From assembly GCA_009667805.1 (NCBI GenBank), contig CM019071.1, forward strand, positions 43,214,250 to 43,278,249: a DNA stretch of 64,000 nt. The letters are read 5' to 3'. This DNA comes from Leptobrachium leishanense (Eukaryota; Chordata; Amphibia; Anura; Megophryidae). The notes under the pieces were generated by a model. That model was not told the origin of the DNA. It saw only the letters and a program-made list of their open reading frames with translations, and ran no database searches. Shown here in pieces: positions 1 to 12,864 of the stretch. Position 1 is the stretch's first letter; the number at the start of each line of letters is the position of its first letter. Made by a program: the position numbers and the translations under genes.

Positions 1-313
1 GTATCCTCCCCCTGTGCAACTTGGCTTTGCATTGTCAAGTCTCACCTTCTGCTATTCAGACCTGCCTTCCTGTCTCTGTTGATAACCGTGTACCAGACCC
101 TGATTTACCCAACGATATTGCCTCCTTGCTACCAGCCCCTTGATCCACGGACCGTCCTGACTACTCTTTGCCAACTCCCTTTGTACCTCGCCACGGACTC
201 AGACCTGTCTCAGCCAACTTACTCGCAGGTACCTCCAGTATATCCCTGCCAAAGGGGCTCTAACCACCCGTACATGGGTCCCACCACGGCGTATGCCAGG
301 TGCCACCCTGACA
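1..313 (+). mobile_element. Probable 3' part of a solo or truncated LTR
   Basis: The segment ends CACCCTGACA at 304-313, and the sequence to its right resumes a hAT transposase on the other strand, so 313/314 looks like an insertion boundary. It shares GTATCCTCC and CCGTGTACCAGA with the interior of the solo LTR at 46565-47172, and its TGACA end matches the ends of the LTRs at 4480, 7574 and 46565. The other end lies outside the window. No coding sequence is seen. It could also be another repeat of the same family cut by the window edge. Confidence 0.4.
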
Positions 314-1760
314 GCTCCCTCTGTGCGGGCAGGATGAGCTCTGCAACCTTACCCTTGTATCGTGGATCAAGAAGGGTTGCCAACTAGTAATGATCCCTCT
401 CCTTGATAGCACAAATCCTGGGGTCATTTTGCAGGCTTTGCAGGATAAGGAAGCCCATGCAGCATAGGTTGGAGGTAGCATTAGCTTCTGAGTGTTCCCG
501 GTCGCTGAGGATGACCATATCGTGCACTTCCTCCTCCCAGCAATGTACTAGTCCTTGGGTTTGTGGGCACACAAAACCCTCCCTTGAGGAATCCCCACCT
601 TCAATGCCCCCACTACTTAAATATTCCTCTTCATCCTCCTCCTGTCTGATCTGAGGACCCGCAGGAATGCTGTCTGCGTAAAGACTGGGGCCTTGAGAGC
701 TAGAGAAGACCTCTTCTTCCTCCCGCTGCTCTGCCTCTATAATTCCCCGCAGAGTGCGCTCCAGCAGGAACACTAAAGGAATTGTGTCACTGATGCATGC
801 ACTCTCCCTGCTCACCATCCTAGTTGCCTCCTCAAATGGTGACAATACAGTGTATGCATCCTTGATCATCAGCCACTGCAGGGGAGAAAAAAACAAGTTG
901 TCCTAAACCTGTCCTTGTGCCATACTCACACAGGTACTCATTGATGGCCCTCTGCTGCAGACGTTGCAGCATTGCTAATGTCGTGTTCCACCTGGTGGGC
1001 ATGTCACAGATCAGACGGTTTGTGGGAAGGTGGAATTCTCTTTGAATTTCTGCCAGCCGAACACTTGCTGGGAATGACCATCTGAAGTGGCTGCAGACTT
1101 TTCTGGCCTGGCTGAGATGCTCTGCCAGCCCTGGGTACCTGGTTAGGAAACGCTGTACCACCAGATTTAGGACATGTGCTAGGCATGGTACATGCGTCAA
1201 CTTACCCTGGCGTAGGGCAGAGAGAAGGTTGCTGCCATTATCACAGACGACCATTCCCAGCTGAAGCTGGCATGGTTTTAACCATCTCGGCACCTGCCCC
1301 TGCAGAGTTGACAGAATTTCTGGCCCGTGTGGCTCCTGTCCCCTAAACAAACCAGCTCAAGCACAGTATGGCATCTTTTTGCTTGAGCCATTGCGTAGCC
1401 CCTGCCACTTCACCAGAGACAGAGAAGGAGGAGGAGTAGGAGTTAGAGGTGGTGGTGGTGCAGACAGACCTTATACAAGCAGCTTTCTGGAGGCGTGGTG
1501 GATGAACAAGATCCAGCACAGAGCCCCATCCTGGATCCCTCCCAGCTGCAATCAGAGTTAACCAGTGTGCAATGAAGGAAACGTAACGGCCCTGTCCATG
1601 CTTGCTGGACAATGTGTCTAAAGTCATGTGCACCTTGCTGCTGACTGCCTTTCCCAATGACTCCATAACATGGTCTTCCACGTGCTAGTATAGTGCTGGA
1701 ATGGCCTTCCGTGAAAAGAAATGGCGTTTTGGAACCTGCCACTGTGGTACAGCACATTCA
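314..1760 (-). pseudogene. hAT-family (ZBED-like) transposase, decayed
   Basis: Read on the minus strand from about 1760 down, three frames give successive parts of a hAT transposase. Frame one (1681-1343) has an RNase-H-like strand ending in GRYVSFIAHW. Frame two (1350-832) has VVCDNGSNLLSAL, CLAHVLNLVVQ and DMPTRWNTTLAMLQRL, the usual catalytic-domain signatures. Frame three (896-384) has LSPFEEATRMVSRE and then, through an in-frame stop at 384-386, LLDPRYKGKVAEL. hAT enzymes cut and paste DNA with 8-bp target duplications. At least two frameshifts and one stop make it non-functional. The N-terminal BED zinc finger would lie beyond 1760, where satellite DNA begins, and the C-terminal dimerisation region is replaced by the LTR piece at 1-313. 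The family call is secure; the exact subfamily is not. Confidence 0.85.
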
Positions 1761-4479
1761 TCAAATTCACGGAAGGAAGCAGAGTCCACCAGCTCAACCA
1801 TATAATAGTTACTATGAGATAACAGAATATTCCGCATATAATAGTTACTATGGGATAACAGAATATTCCGGACATAATAGTTACTATGAGATAACAGAAT
1901 ATTCCGCATATAATAGTTACTATGGGATAACAGAATATTCCGGATATAATAGTTACTATGGGATAAAAGAATATTCTGGATATAATAGTTACTATGAGAT
2001 AACAGAATATACCGGATATAATAGTTACTATGGGATAAAATAATTTTCCGGATATAATAGTTACTATGGGATAACAGAATATTCCGCATATAATAGTTAC
2101 TATGGGATAACAGAATATTCCGGATACAATAGTTACTATGAGATAACAGAATATTCCGGATATAATAGTTACTATGTGATAACAGAATATTCCTCATATA
2201 ATAGTTACTATGAGATAACAGAATATTCCTCATATAATAGTTACTATGTGATAACAGAATATTCCGGATATAATAGTTACTATGGGATAAAAGAATATTC
2301 TGGATATAATAGTTACTATGAGATAACAGAATATTCCGGATATAATAGTTACGATGTGATAACAGAATATTCCTCATATAATAGTTACTATGTGATAACA
2401 GAATATTCCGGATATAATAGTTACTATGTGATAACAGAATATTCCGGATATAATAGTTACTATGGATAAAATAATTTTCCGGATATAATAGTTACTATGG
2501 GATAACAGAATATTCCGCATATAATAGTTACTATGGGATAACAGAATATTCCGGATATAATAGTTACTATGAGATAACAGAATATTCCGGATATAATAGT
2601 TACTATGAGATAACAGAATATTTCGGATATAATAGTTACTATGGGATAACAGAATATTCCGGATATAATAGTTACTATGAGATAACAGAATATTCCGCAT
2701 ATAATAGTTACTATGGGATAACAGAATATTCCGCATATAATAGTTACTATGGGATAACAGAATATTCCGCATATAATAGTTACTATGGGATAACAGAATA
2801 TTCCAGATATAATAGTTACTATGGGATAACAGAATATTCTGCATATAATAGATACTATGTGATAACAGAATATTCTGGATATAATATTTACTATGTGAAA
2901 ACAGAATATTCTGGATATAAAATTTACTATGGGATAAAAGAATATTCTGGATATAATAGTTACTATGAGATAACAGAATATTCCAGATATAATAGTTACT
3001 ATGAGATACCAGAATATTCCATATATAATAGTTACTATGGGATAACAGAATATTCCATATATAATACTTACTATCGGATAACAGAATATTCCGGATATAA
3101 TAGTTACTATGAGATAACAGAATATTCCGGATATAATAGTTACTATGAGATAACAGAATATTCCGGATATAATAGTTACTATGAGATAACAGAATATTCC
3201 GGATATAATAGTTACTATGGGATAACAGAATATTCCGGATATAATAGTTACTATGGGATAACAGAATATTCCGGATATAATAGTTACTATCAGATAACAG
3301 AATATTCCGGATATAATAGTTACTATGTGATAACAGAATATTCCTCATATAATAGTTACTATGAGATAACAGAATATTCCGGATATAATAGTTACTATGA
3401 GATAACAGAATATTCCGGATATAATAGTTACTAGAAAAATAACAGAATATTCCTCATATAATAGTTACTATGTGATAACAGAATATTCCGGATATAATAG
3501 TTACTATGTGATAACAGAATATTCCGGATATAATAGTTGCTATGGATAAAATAATTTTCCGGATACAATAGTTACTATGGGATAACAGAATATTCCGCAT
3601 ATAATAGTTACTATGGGATAACAGAATATTCCGGATATAATAGTTACTATGAGATAACAGAATATTCCGCATATAATAGTTACTATGAGATAACGGAATA
3701 TTCCGGATATAATAGTTACTATGGGATAACAGAATATTCCGGATATAATAGTTACTATGAGATAACAGAATATTCCGCATATAATAGTTACTATGGGATA
3801 ACAGAATATTCCGCATATAATAGTTACTATGGGATAACAGAATATTCCGCATATAATAGTTACTATGGGATAACAGAATATTCCAGATATAATAGTTACT
3901 ATGGGATAACAGAATATTCCAGATATAATAGTTACTATGTGATAACAGAATATTCTGGATATAATATTTACTATGTGATAACAGAATATTCTGGATATAA
4001 AATTTACTATGGGATAAAAGAATATTCTGGATATAATAGTTACTATGAGATAACAGAATATTCCGGATATAATAGTTACTATGAGATAACAGAATATTCC
4101 ATATATAATAGTTACTATGGGATAACAGAATATTCCATATATAATACTTACTATCGGATAACAGAATATTCCGGATATAATAGTTACTATGAGATAACAG
4201 AATATTCCGGATATAATAGTTACTATGAGATAACAGAAAATTCCAGATATAATAGTTACTATGAGATAACAGAATATTCCGGATATAATAGTTACTATGG
4301 GATAACAGAATATTCCAGATATAATAGTTACTATGGGATAACAGAATATTCCGCATATAATAGTTACTATGGGATAACAGAGTATTCTGCATATAATAGT
4401 TACTATGTGATAACAGAATATTCCGGATATAATAGTTACTATGAGATAACAGAATATTCCGCATATAATAGTTACTATG

Positions 4480-4907
4480 TGTCAGGATCCCTGGCTGTAG
4501 CCATTCTGGAACCCCCCCTGGTGGTACACTTCCATGTACTGTTCCTGCCCTGTAACCAGCATTCACTATCAGCATCCAGCAATGCAACAGTTAACTCACA
4601 AACAACACACTTGACTCACAAAATAAAGGGATCTGCCCCACAATTAACATTGCTGGTTCATTACAGCTCTTGTGCTGAGAGAGTGAGGTGCTACTAACGC
4701 GCTGCTCTGCTGTACCAATCTGTTCCTGTTTATTATTTATGTTTCCTGCAACTCCACCATCATCCTTCTGAGAAACATCCGGTCAGTTTATTTCCCTATC
4801 ATCCTCCATACCCCTTCCCACCTGCTTATCAGTGCAGGACATTGCATCCTGGGCTCATACCCCTGCCATCCAGGTGCCACCCAGGTACCATCCCCACGAT
4901 CCTGACA
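4480..4907. mobile_element. Solo LTR in the 36-bp satellite (copy 1)
   Basis: A 428-bp unit begins TGTCAGGATCC and ends GGATCCTGACA read inward from each side (TG...CA ends, inverted TGTCAGGATC). It is flanked by the 5-bp duplication CTATG (4475-4479 and 4908-4912), which is satellite sequence. It contains AATAAA-type signals (AAATAAAGGG near 4620). No internal retroelement sequence adjoins it, so it is a solo LTR. I count about eight differences and one indel from the copy at 7574-8002. Confidence 0.85.
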
Positions 4908-7573
4908 CTATGGGATAACAGAATATTCCGGATATAATAGTTACTATGAGATAACAGAATATTCCGGATATAATAGTTACTATGAGATAACAGAATATTC
5001 CAGATATAATAGTTACTATGAGATAACAGAATATTCCGGATATAATAGTTACTATGAGATAACAGAATATTCCGGATATAATAGTTACTATGAGATAACA
5101 GAATATTCCAGATATAATAGTTACTATGAGATAACAGAATATTCCGGATATAATAGTTACTATGAGATAACAGAATATTCCGGATATAATAGTTACTATG
5201 AGATAACAGAATATTCCAGATATAATAGTTACTATGAGATAACAGAATATTCCGGATATAATAGTTACTATGAGAACAGAATATTCCGGCTATAATAGTT
5301 ACTATGGGATAACAGAATATTCCGGATATAATAGTTACTATGAGATAACAGAATATTCTGCATATAATAGTTACTATGGGATAAGAGAATATTCCGCATA
5401 TAATAGTTACTATGGGATAAGAGAATATTCCAGATATAATAGTTACTATGGGATAAGAGAATATTCCATATATAATAGTTACTATGGGATAACAGAATAT
5501 TCCGGATATAATAGTTACTATGGGATAACAGAATATTCCATATATAATAGTTACTGTGGGATAACAGAATATTCCATATATGATAGTTACTATGAGATAA
5601 CAGAATATTCCGGATATAATAGTTACTATGAGATAACAGAATATTCCGCATATAATAGTTACTATGAGATAACAGAATATTCCGCATATAATAGTTACTA
5701 TGAGATAACAGAATATTCCGCATATAATAGTTACTATGAGATAACAGAATATTCCGGATATAATAGTTACTATGGGATAACAGAATATTCCGGATATAAT
5801 AGTTACTATGAGATAACAGAATATTCCGCATATAATAGTTACTATGGGATAACAGAATATTCCGCATATAATAGTTACTATGGGATAACAGAATATTCCA
5901 GATATAATAGTTACTATGGGATAACAGAATATTCCGGATATAATAGTTACTATGGGATAACAGAATATTCCAGATATAATAGTTACTATGGGATAACAGA
6001 AAATTCCGGATATAATAGTTACTATGGGATAACAGAATATTCCGGAATTAATAGTTACTTTGAGATAACAGAATATTCCTCATATAATAGTTACTATGAG
6101 ATAACAGAATATTCCGGATATAATAGTTACTATGTGATAACAGAATATTCCTCATATAATAGTTACTATGAGATAACAGAATATTCTGGATATAATAGTT
6201 ACTATGTGATAACAGAATATTCCTCATATAATAGTTACTATGAGATAACAGAATATTCCAGATATAATAGTTACTATGTGATAACAGAATATTCCGGATA
6301 TAATAGTTACTATGTGATAACAGAATATTCCTCATATAATAGTTACTATGAGATAACAGAATATTCCGGATATAATAGTTACTATGAAATAACAGAATAT
6401 TCCTCATATAATAGTTACTATGAGATAACAGAATATTCCAGATATAATAGTTACTATGAGATAACAGAATATTCCGGATATAATAGTTACGATGTGATAA
6501 CAGAATATTCCTCATATAATAGTTACTATGTGATAACAGAATATTCCGGATATAATAGTTACTATGTGATAACAGAATATTCCGGATATAATAGTTACTA
6601 TGGATAAAATAATTTTCCGGATATAATAGTTACTATGGGATAACAGAATATTCCGCATATGATAGTTACTATGGGATAACAGAATATTCCGGATATAATA
6701 GTTACTATGAGATAACAGAATATTCCGCATATAATAGTTACTATGAGATAACAGAATATTCCGGATATAATAGTTACTATGGGATAACAGAATATTCCGC
6801 ATATAATAGTTACTATGGGATAACAGAATATTCTGCATATAATAGTTACTATGTGATAACAGAATATTCTGGATATAATATTTACTATGTGATAACAGAA
6901 TATTCTGGATATAAAATTTACTATGGGATAAAAGAATATTCTGGATATAATAGTTACTATGAGATAACAGAATATTCCGGATATAATAGTTACTATGGGA
7001 TAAAAGAATATTCCGGATATAATAGTTACTATGTGATAACAGAATATTCCGGACATAATAGTTACTATGTGATAACAGAATATTCCTCATATAATAGTTA
7101 CTATGAGATAACAGAATATTCTGGATATAATAGTTACTATGTGATAACAGAATATTCCGTATATAATAGTTACTATGGGATAAAAGAATATTCCGGATAT
7201 AATAGTTACTATGTGATAACAGAATATTCCGGATATAATAGTTACTATGTGATAACAGAATATTCCTCATATAATAGTTACTATGAGATAACAGAATATT
7301 CCTCATATAATAGTTACTATGAGATAACAGAATATTCCTCATATAATAGTTACTATGAGATAACAGAATATTCCAGATATAATAGTTACTATGAGATAAC
7401 AGAATATTCCGGATATAATAGTTACGATGTGATAACAGAATATTCCTCATATAATAGTTACTATGTGATAACAGAATATTCTGGATATAATAGTTACTAT
7501 GAGATAACAGAATATTCCGGATATAATAGTTACTATGAGATAACAGAATATTCCGGATATAATAGTTACTATG

Positions 7574-8002
7574 TGTCAGGATCCCTGGCTGTAGCCATTC
7601 TGGAACCCCCCCCTGGTGGTACACTTCCATGTACTGTTCCTGCCCTGTAACTAGCATTCACTATCAGCATCCAGCAATGCAACAGTTAACTCACAAACAA
7701 CACACGTGACTCACAAAATAAAGGGCTCTGCCCCACAATTAACATTGCTGGTTCATTACAGCTCTTGTGCTGAGAGAGTGAGGTGCTACTAACGCGCTGC
7801 TCTGCTGTACCAATCTGTTCCTGTTTATTATTTATGTTTCCTGCAACTCCACCATCATCCTTCTGAGAATCATCCGGTCAGTTTATTTCCCTATCATCCT
7901 CCATACCCTTTCCCACCTGCTTATCAGTGCAGGACACTGCATCCTGGGCTCATACCCCTGCCATCCAGGTGCCTCCCAGGTACCATCCCCACGATCCTGA
8001 CA
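7574..8002. mobile_element. Solo LTR in the 36-bp satellite (copy 2)
   Basis: A 429-bp unit nearly identical to that at 4480-4907, with the same TGTCAGGATCC start and GATCCTGACA end. The left target duplication is CTATG at 7569-7573. The right one starts CTAT at 8003-8006 and is then split by a later insertion at 8007, after which satellite resumes with TATG at 8906. The identical duplication and monomer phase fit either duplication of satellite plus LTR or two insertions at the same monomer site. Confidence 0.83.
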
Positions 8003-8006
8003 CTAT

Positions 8007-8905
8007 CAGGGTTATCCAAAGAGATCCGAATTGCTTGAGAAAGGTAACCGAACGCTGAAAATCAGCGTTCGGTTACCTTTCCTGACCATTCGGCTATCCA
8101 GAGAGCAGGCAATTCGCCAAATCCTGGCGAATTGCCTGAACATACGGTGCCTGTTCGGTCCCTGTTCGAGGGCAGTGAATCCCCCATAGAGAAGCAATAC
8201 TTCGGCTATTCAGAGAACACAAACCAGCAGTGAAAGGTTCCCCTAATGCCCTGCCATTCGGTGGTTTAATTCAGCAAATTTATTCAGGAGAATCCCATAG
8301 GCTTCAATGTTAAAAATATTCCCGTTTAATTCAATATCTAATAAACCGTTCATTATAAAATTCTGCAGCAAAAAGTCTCTTTATTCATTGATTTTTTAGG
8401 ATACTTTAAGCATTTTTCTGTTTTTTTTTTTTTTTTTAAAAGTCCGATTTTTTTTTGATTTTTTTTTTCAGTTTACTTATTTTTTTTGTAACAGCCCTCT
8501 TTATTATCATTCCCTGGACCTCCTGTGAAAATTTCAGACATTTTCGCTCAGTCGTTTCTTTGCAAACAGCGTTTCTTTTTCCCAGATTCATACAAATGGT
8601 TTTTCTAATTTATTCACTGCCTCCTCTACGTCACAGCTGCTTCGGCTCTGTGTGATTCGGCTCCTGTTCGGCTCCTGTTCGGCTCCTTCGAAGGTTGATC
8701 CAGATGTTTTTGCTTGTTTTCAGCGTGCATGCGGTTAGTTTTCGTCGCGTTTGCGGCAGCTTTTCCCTGCAATTCGGGGACCCTGTGGTGTTTGCTGAAT
8801 ACACCGCAGGGTCACCGAAATGCAATCGGCAAAAGGAACCGAATTGAAGAGAACGAAAAGTCACCGAACGTGCGGTGACTTTTCGAATCTCTTTGGATAA
8901 CCCTG
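8007..8905. mobile_element. Non-autonomous TIR DNA element, CAGGGTTATCC family (copy 1)
   Basis: An 899-bp unit has inverted ends CAGGGTTATCCAAAGAGAT and TCTCTTTGGATAACCCTG, flanked by a 3-bp duplication TAT (8004-8006, 8906-8908). The subterminal regions are rich in small hairpins (GGTAACCGAACGCTG facing CAGCGTTCGGTTACC near 8042-8078; TCACCGAACGTGCGGTGA near 8861-8878). The interior has T-runs and no transposase. A homologous element in the opposite orientation lies at 14633-15499, and a fragment at 13706-13865. The superfamily is unclear: a 3-bp duplication fits Harbinger, Zator or CMC types, but the terminal bases do not settle it. Confidence 0.8.
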
Positions 8906-9255
8906 TATGGGATAACAGAATATTCCGGATATAATTGTTACTATGAGATAACAGAATATTCCGGATATAATAGTTACTATGAGATAACAGAATATTCCGG
9001 ATATAATAGTTACTATGAGATAACAGAATATTCCGGATATAATAGTTACTATGAGATAACAGAATATTCCGGATATAATAGTTACTATGAGATAACAGAA
9101 TATTCCGGATATAATAGTTACTATGAGATAACAGAATATTCCGGATATAATAGTTACTATGAGATAACAGAATATTCCGGATATAATAGTTACTATGTGA
9201 TAACAGAATATTCCGGATATAATAGTTACTATGTGATAGCAGAATATTCCGGATA

Positions 9256-10060
9256 TCTTAGTTACCAGTTAGAAATTTGTTAGAATCCCATTGGATCTTA
9301 GAGAAGGAATCACCTTTATTGGATTCATTATTAGATCATTATTAAAGGATCTTTATCATTATTATATTAAAATTCGAGATTTTTTGGCTGGAGAAAATTT
9401 TCTTTGACTTAAAGAGATTTTTGGGTTTTTATTGATCTGTAAACAGATTAACTCAGTCTTCCTTTACAGACTGAACGGGTTACTCAGAAAGCACCAAAAC
9501 GTCAATGAAATTTCTGTGCTTTTTTGTTCAGCGCATTTCAGTGCGCTTGGACGATTCCATTTCGCCGACCCTGCGATGAATTAATTATTCACCACAATGT
9601 TCCTGAAGTACGCCAAGTTGGATTCACCTTAAACTACTGAACTGACTGCCGAAGACCGCTGAACTACTCGCCGAACTGAAGAGAAAACACCCGGAACTCT
9701 GCTGTTCTTCTGTGTTTAAACCAAAAAATAAAAAAAATAAAGAAATCGCATTAAAATATGTGTAAATATTAAAAAAGGTCTGCTGCAGAATAAAGAAAAA
9801 AACACCTTTTAGGAATAAAAAATTGTATCTAAATAAAATCTAAAAAATACATAAAAGGTGTTCAAGAAAAATAAGTAAATAAAAAAGACGATTTGCTGAA
9901 AATGAAACGAATAAACTGAATCCAGGCTCAAGCACTGCGCATGAAGCACTCTTATGGGTAAGTGCCCAACCTCTGAGGGTCCTCACTCCGTCTGATGATC
10001 CTGCAGTAATTGGGGAATAAAATCAACATACAAATAAATAAATAAATACATGGGTCTGGA
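9256..10060. other. Intergenic repeat debris, no gene
   Basis: No frame resembles a protein. The stretch around 9470-9950 has phrases resembling the CAGGGTTATCC family interior (GCCGACCCTGCGATGAATT, runs of AAAAAATAAA), so it is probably an old decayed copy of that family. The rest is unrecognised AT-rich sequence. Confidence 0.4.
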
Positions 10061-10597
10061 CACCAAAGAGTTAAAGGACAAATGAGATAATATTTATTAA
10101 ACAGCTGTAAATGGATACAATGTGACTGAGTTACTGATTCGTGTTTCTCCTGTATGACTTCCTGAACCCCAACACATGATTACAAAGCCGTAATGCCAGG
10201 GTGCAAACTGGACAGGTGGCAACCCTACCCGGTACAGGTAACACACGGGAACCAGCAACCACAGGCAACGTACTCGAGTCAATAAGAGGAAGAGGTTGTA
10301 TGAAACATCTCCCAAACTGACGGCAAATTCTTCAAGCTGCGCCATTAAGATCTCAATCTGTGACACGACCAGACATTGGAAACGTTTTCTTCACACGCCA
10401 ACTGCTCAAACAAAGGTTAACCTGCGCCTCCCCCACCTTTTATACCACTTTGGTCATGTGACCTAAACCTGGTACCTGCACCAATCCTGATCTATTACCT
10501 AGAAAAGACCACCCACACAGCCTTTCTACGGCAGTCATGGCCCATTAACCCTAGAGCAGCCACCACCTGTAAAGACCTCAATGGAGGTCACACAATA
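10061..10597. other. Unclassified repeat-like segment, no gene
   Basis: The segment starts near GGGTCTGGACACCAAAGAG and includes CAGACATTGGAAACG and a compact CCTGCGCCTCCCCCACC tract. Its texture suggests part of an LTR or a UTR, but no boundaries, target duplications or coding sequence were found. Confidence 0.25.
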
Positions 10598-10990
10598 TTC
10601 CATATTTATTTATTTATTTGCAAAGTATTTTACCAGGAAGGATATATTCCAAAGTGAACACACAGGAACATGGGAGGAACCAGCCGTGTCCCCAGGCGAT
10701 TATAGAGGAGGCAAACACTGTGAATCCACTGAGTAAATACATCTCGTGGGTGGTCTGTGTTGTAGGGAGTCATAGGCGTTTCATCCACCATGTTTGATAC
10801 AAAGTATTTCCAGATTACACATGGTGTTGGCAGGAAACGCACAGAATAAACACAAGAACAGGATCTGGTTGACGCACTTTGCGCACAGGGTAACTCAATT
10901 GACGTCTGTGTATATGTATTTTGCCTTAATTAATTCTCACGCACGAACACAGGTTTAGAATCAGACAGACACGAATCTGTCCTTAAAATC
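10598..10990. repeat. Interspersed repeat, undisturbed copy of the 14560/15500 sequence
   Basis: It starts with a TTTATTTATTTATTTGCAAAG tract and TTTTACCAGGAAGGATA, a module also seen at 13140, 29700 and 45670. From about 10780 to 10960 it matches the sequence on both sides of the element at 14633-15499 (AAAGTATTTCC at 10801, then CAGGATCTGGTTG), so it records the pre-insertion arrangement. Nothing coding. Confidence 0.55.
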
Positions 10991-12864
10991 CCTCATCCCT
11001 TCACCTGATCCCTTAAAATCCCTCATCCTTTCTGTTCCTATTCTCTTCCTTTTTCTTCCTGTCCATCACTTTTCCTGTACCTGCTGCACAGTATTCTGAG
11101 TATAATTTCTGGTTTCTTTTCTCCAGGGATTATTCGCTCTATTCACAAATTTATGTTTAATTCTGTGCTTTGGAATTTCAATTCAATTAACCTCAATTCA
11201 CTGATCCAATTTTGGCAAAAATACGGAGAATTCACTATTTAATGAACGGTCACGATATTTTGCCGAAATTGGTATCCCTGAAGCAGTTCAAAGAAGTCAG
11301 TGAAAACTGCGGAATTGCACCAACCTGTCGAATTGGGCCAAATTGGCGTTGACAAATTCCACAGAACTGGAAAGAAAAAAGGGAAGTCTAGCAGAGTTTG
11401 GATGCAGTCGGAGAGTAGATGTATTCTAGTGGTGCTCCATTATTTGGACTCCTATCTGAGGACCTTTGCACCCTCTACAGGTTCACCCTCCTTGGCTCCC
11501 TTTCTTACCCAGGGGTATTGGAGCCAGTTCCTGGTCTGGGGATTTTTGCTGTGGGGGATGCAATTTCCCCTTACTCCCTACTCCCTCTGGTGGCCATCTT
11601 GGGGCCTACATGGTGGTGGAGTCTTATCACTCCGGGCCTAGGGATCAACAGCTGATGTGGCATCGCTTACCATAGAGTCTGTGGTACAGAGAGGTGTGCT
11701 ACCTGGGGAGCCGGTGGGACCACGTCCCCTGGGAGTCACCCTTAACTGCTGTGGGCCTGAGTGGCCTACATGCATCTGTGATGTCCTTGGTGTCGCCTCA
11801 TTCCCCCTGCTGCCTTCTGATCTGGACTCGCTCCTGCTCATGAAGGAGATGCTAGCGGACTTGTTGGGAGGAGTTGCGGGAGCTTTGGCATGATTCGAGG
11901 AGGGAGGCCGGATGGGTCTGTGAAGTGGATGCATCTGTGGGGTGGCCGGCTAACCTGCGGCACTGAGGGGGGAGGAGTGTGGCTGAGACCAAACGAGACA
12001 CCAGCGGCCCAAAAGGTTTAACTCCTTCCCTGGCTGCTTCGACTATGGCATTGCCTCTAGGTCAGATGTTTTGCTGGAGGCTCCTGTGGCTATGACCGGT
12101 AGCTTGCTGAGTTGATCTTCTCTACCACTTGATGGCCACTCCGTTATCATTGTGTCCCATGTTACCTGGCGACCTGTCTCATGGGATGGTGCGAATTCCT
12201 TAGACGACTGCTGGCTGGGGCTTGTTGTCAGAGGTTCTGGAGGCTGTTCTCTTTTGACCGCTGCTGTGGGTTCACCCTGTGGATGTCTTCCTCGATGGCT
12301 CCGTTTCTATGTGACTTGGCCAGCCTGTGTGGCCTTCTATTGCGACTCGCAATGCCACCTTATTGTTATGCTTTGGGCCTTGGTTCCCCCTATGTTCCTG
12401 GACACTGACTGATGTACCCTTCAAGCTCAGTATACACCTTGTTTTTCTTTTTTCTTGTTTTTTGGACACTTGAACACGGCTGATTGACTATCCCTCCATT
12501 TTTATTTTTATTTTAATTTTCCTTTTATCTTATTTTCGGTTTCTTCCGTTTTCTTTATTATGTCTTTTATTGTTTCTGGGTGTTCTACTTATCCCACTGC
12601 ACACATTTTTAATAGTCCTTCTGTTGTCCAGTACGTGATTGATTGTATAAAAACAAGGAAGTGTATAATCTCTAGCTCGTGGTAGTGGGTCTTTATATTT
12701 ACCGAATGTGGATATTCTAAATGACGACTGGAAGGGTATATGCTGTTCCTTCCTCGGCGTAGATATCAGAAGAGACTCATGAGGCTGTTGGTGTGGCGTT
12801 GATCAAGAATTGATGGAATGGCAATTTAAAACCAAAACCTGTCCGGCAGGTTGGCAGTGGCGGC
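10991..12864. other. No recognisable gene; repeat debris
   Basis: Short frames at 11300-11900 and 12152-12470 overlap one another on both strands and have no recognisable motif. Around 10985-11040 there is a duplicated CCCTTAAAATCCCTCATCC. Near 11110-11330 AT-rich sequence resembles decayed MITE material. I see nothing that supports a real exon. Confidence 0.35.

Larger units (their letters stand above)
1801..9255. repeat. 36-bp satellite array, interrupted three times
   Basis: A 36-bp monomer containing TAGTTACTATG and ATTCCGG repeats at 1801-4479, 4908-7573 and 8906-9255. Interruptions are the LTRs at 4480-4907 and 7574-8002 and the TIR element at 8007-8905. Because 36 is divisible by three, few variants create stops, so long frames appear on both strands (up to 445 codons on +, 381 on -), with a 12-residue repeat such as YNSYYEITEYSG. 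These are not genes. A higher-order unit exists: the variant ATAAAATAATTTTCC recurs at about 2466 and 3546, and ATAATATTTACTATGTG at 2881 and 3961, both exactly 1080 bp (30 monomers) apart. Related markers recur at about 6602 and 6875. Confidence 0.95.

Noticed and set aside
5270..6607. 445-codon + frame and matching long minus frames in the 36-bp array
   Set aside because: Tandem-repeat artefact: both strands are open, the residue repeat has the period of the DNA repeat, and there is no conserved domain or start context.
4480..8002. One full LTR retrotransposon bounded by the LTRs at 4480 and 7574
   Set aside because: The DNA between them is satellite without gag, pol, primer-binding site or polypurine tract, and each LTR has its own flanking duplication.
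11300..12470. Possible host exons in overlapping short frames
   Set aside because: Several frames overlap on both strands, with no splice-site support or recognisable protein motif.
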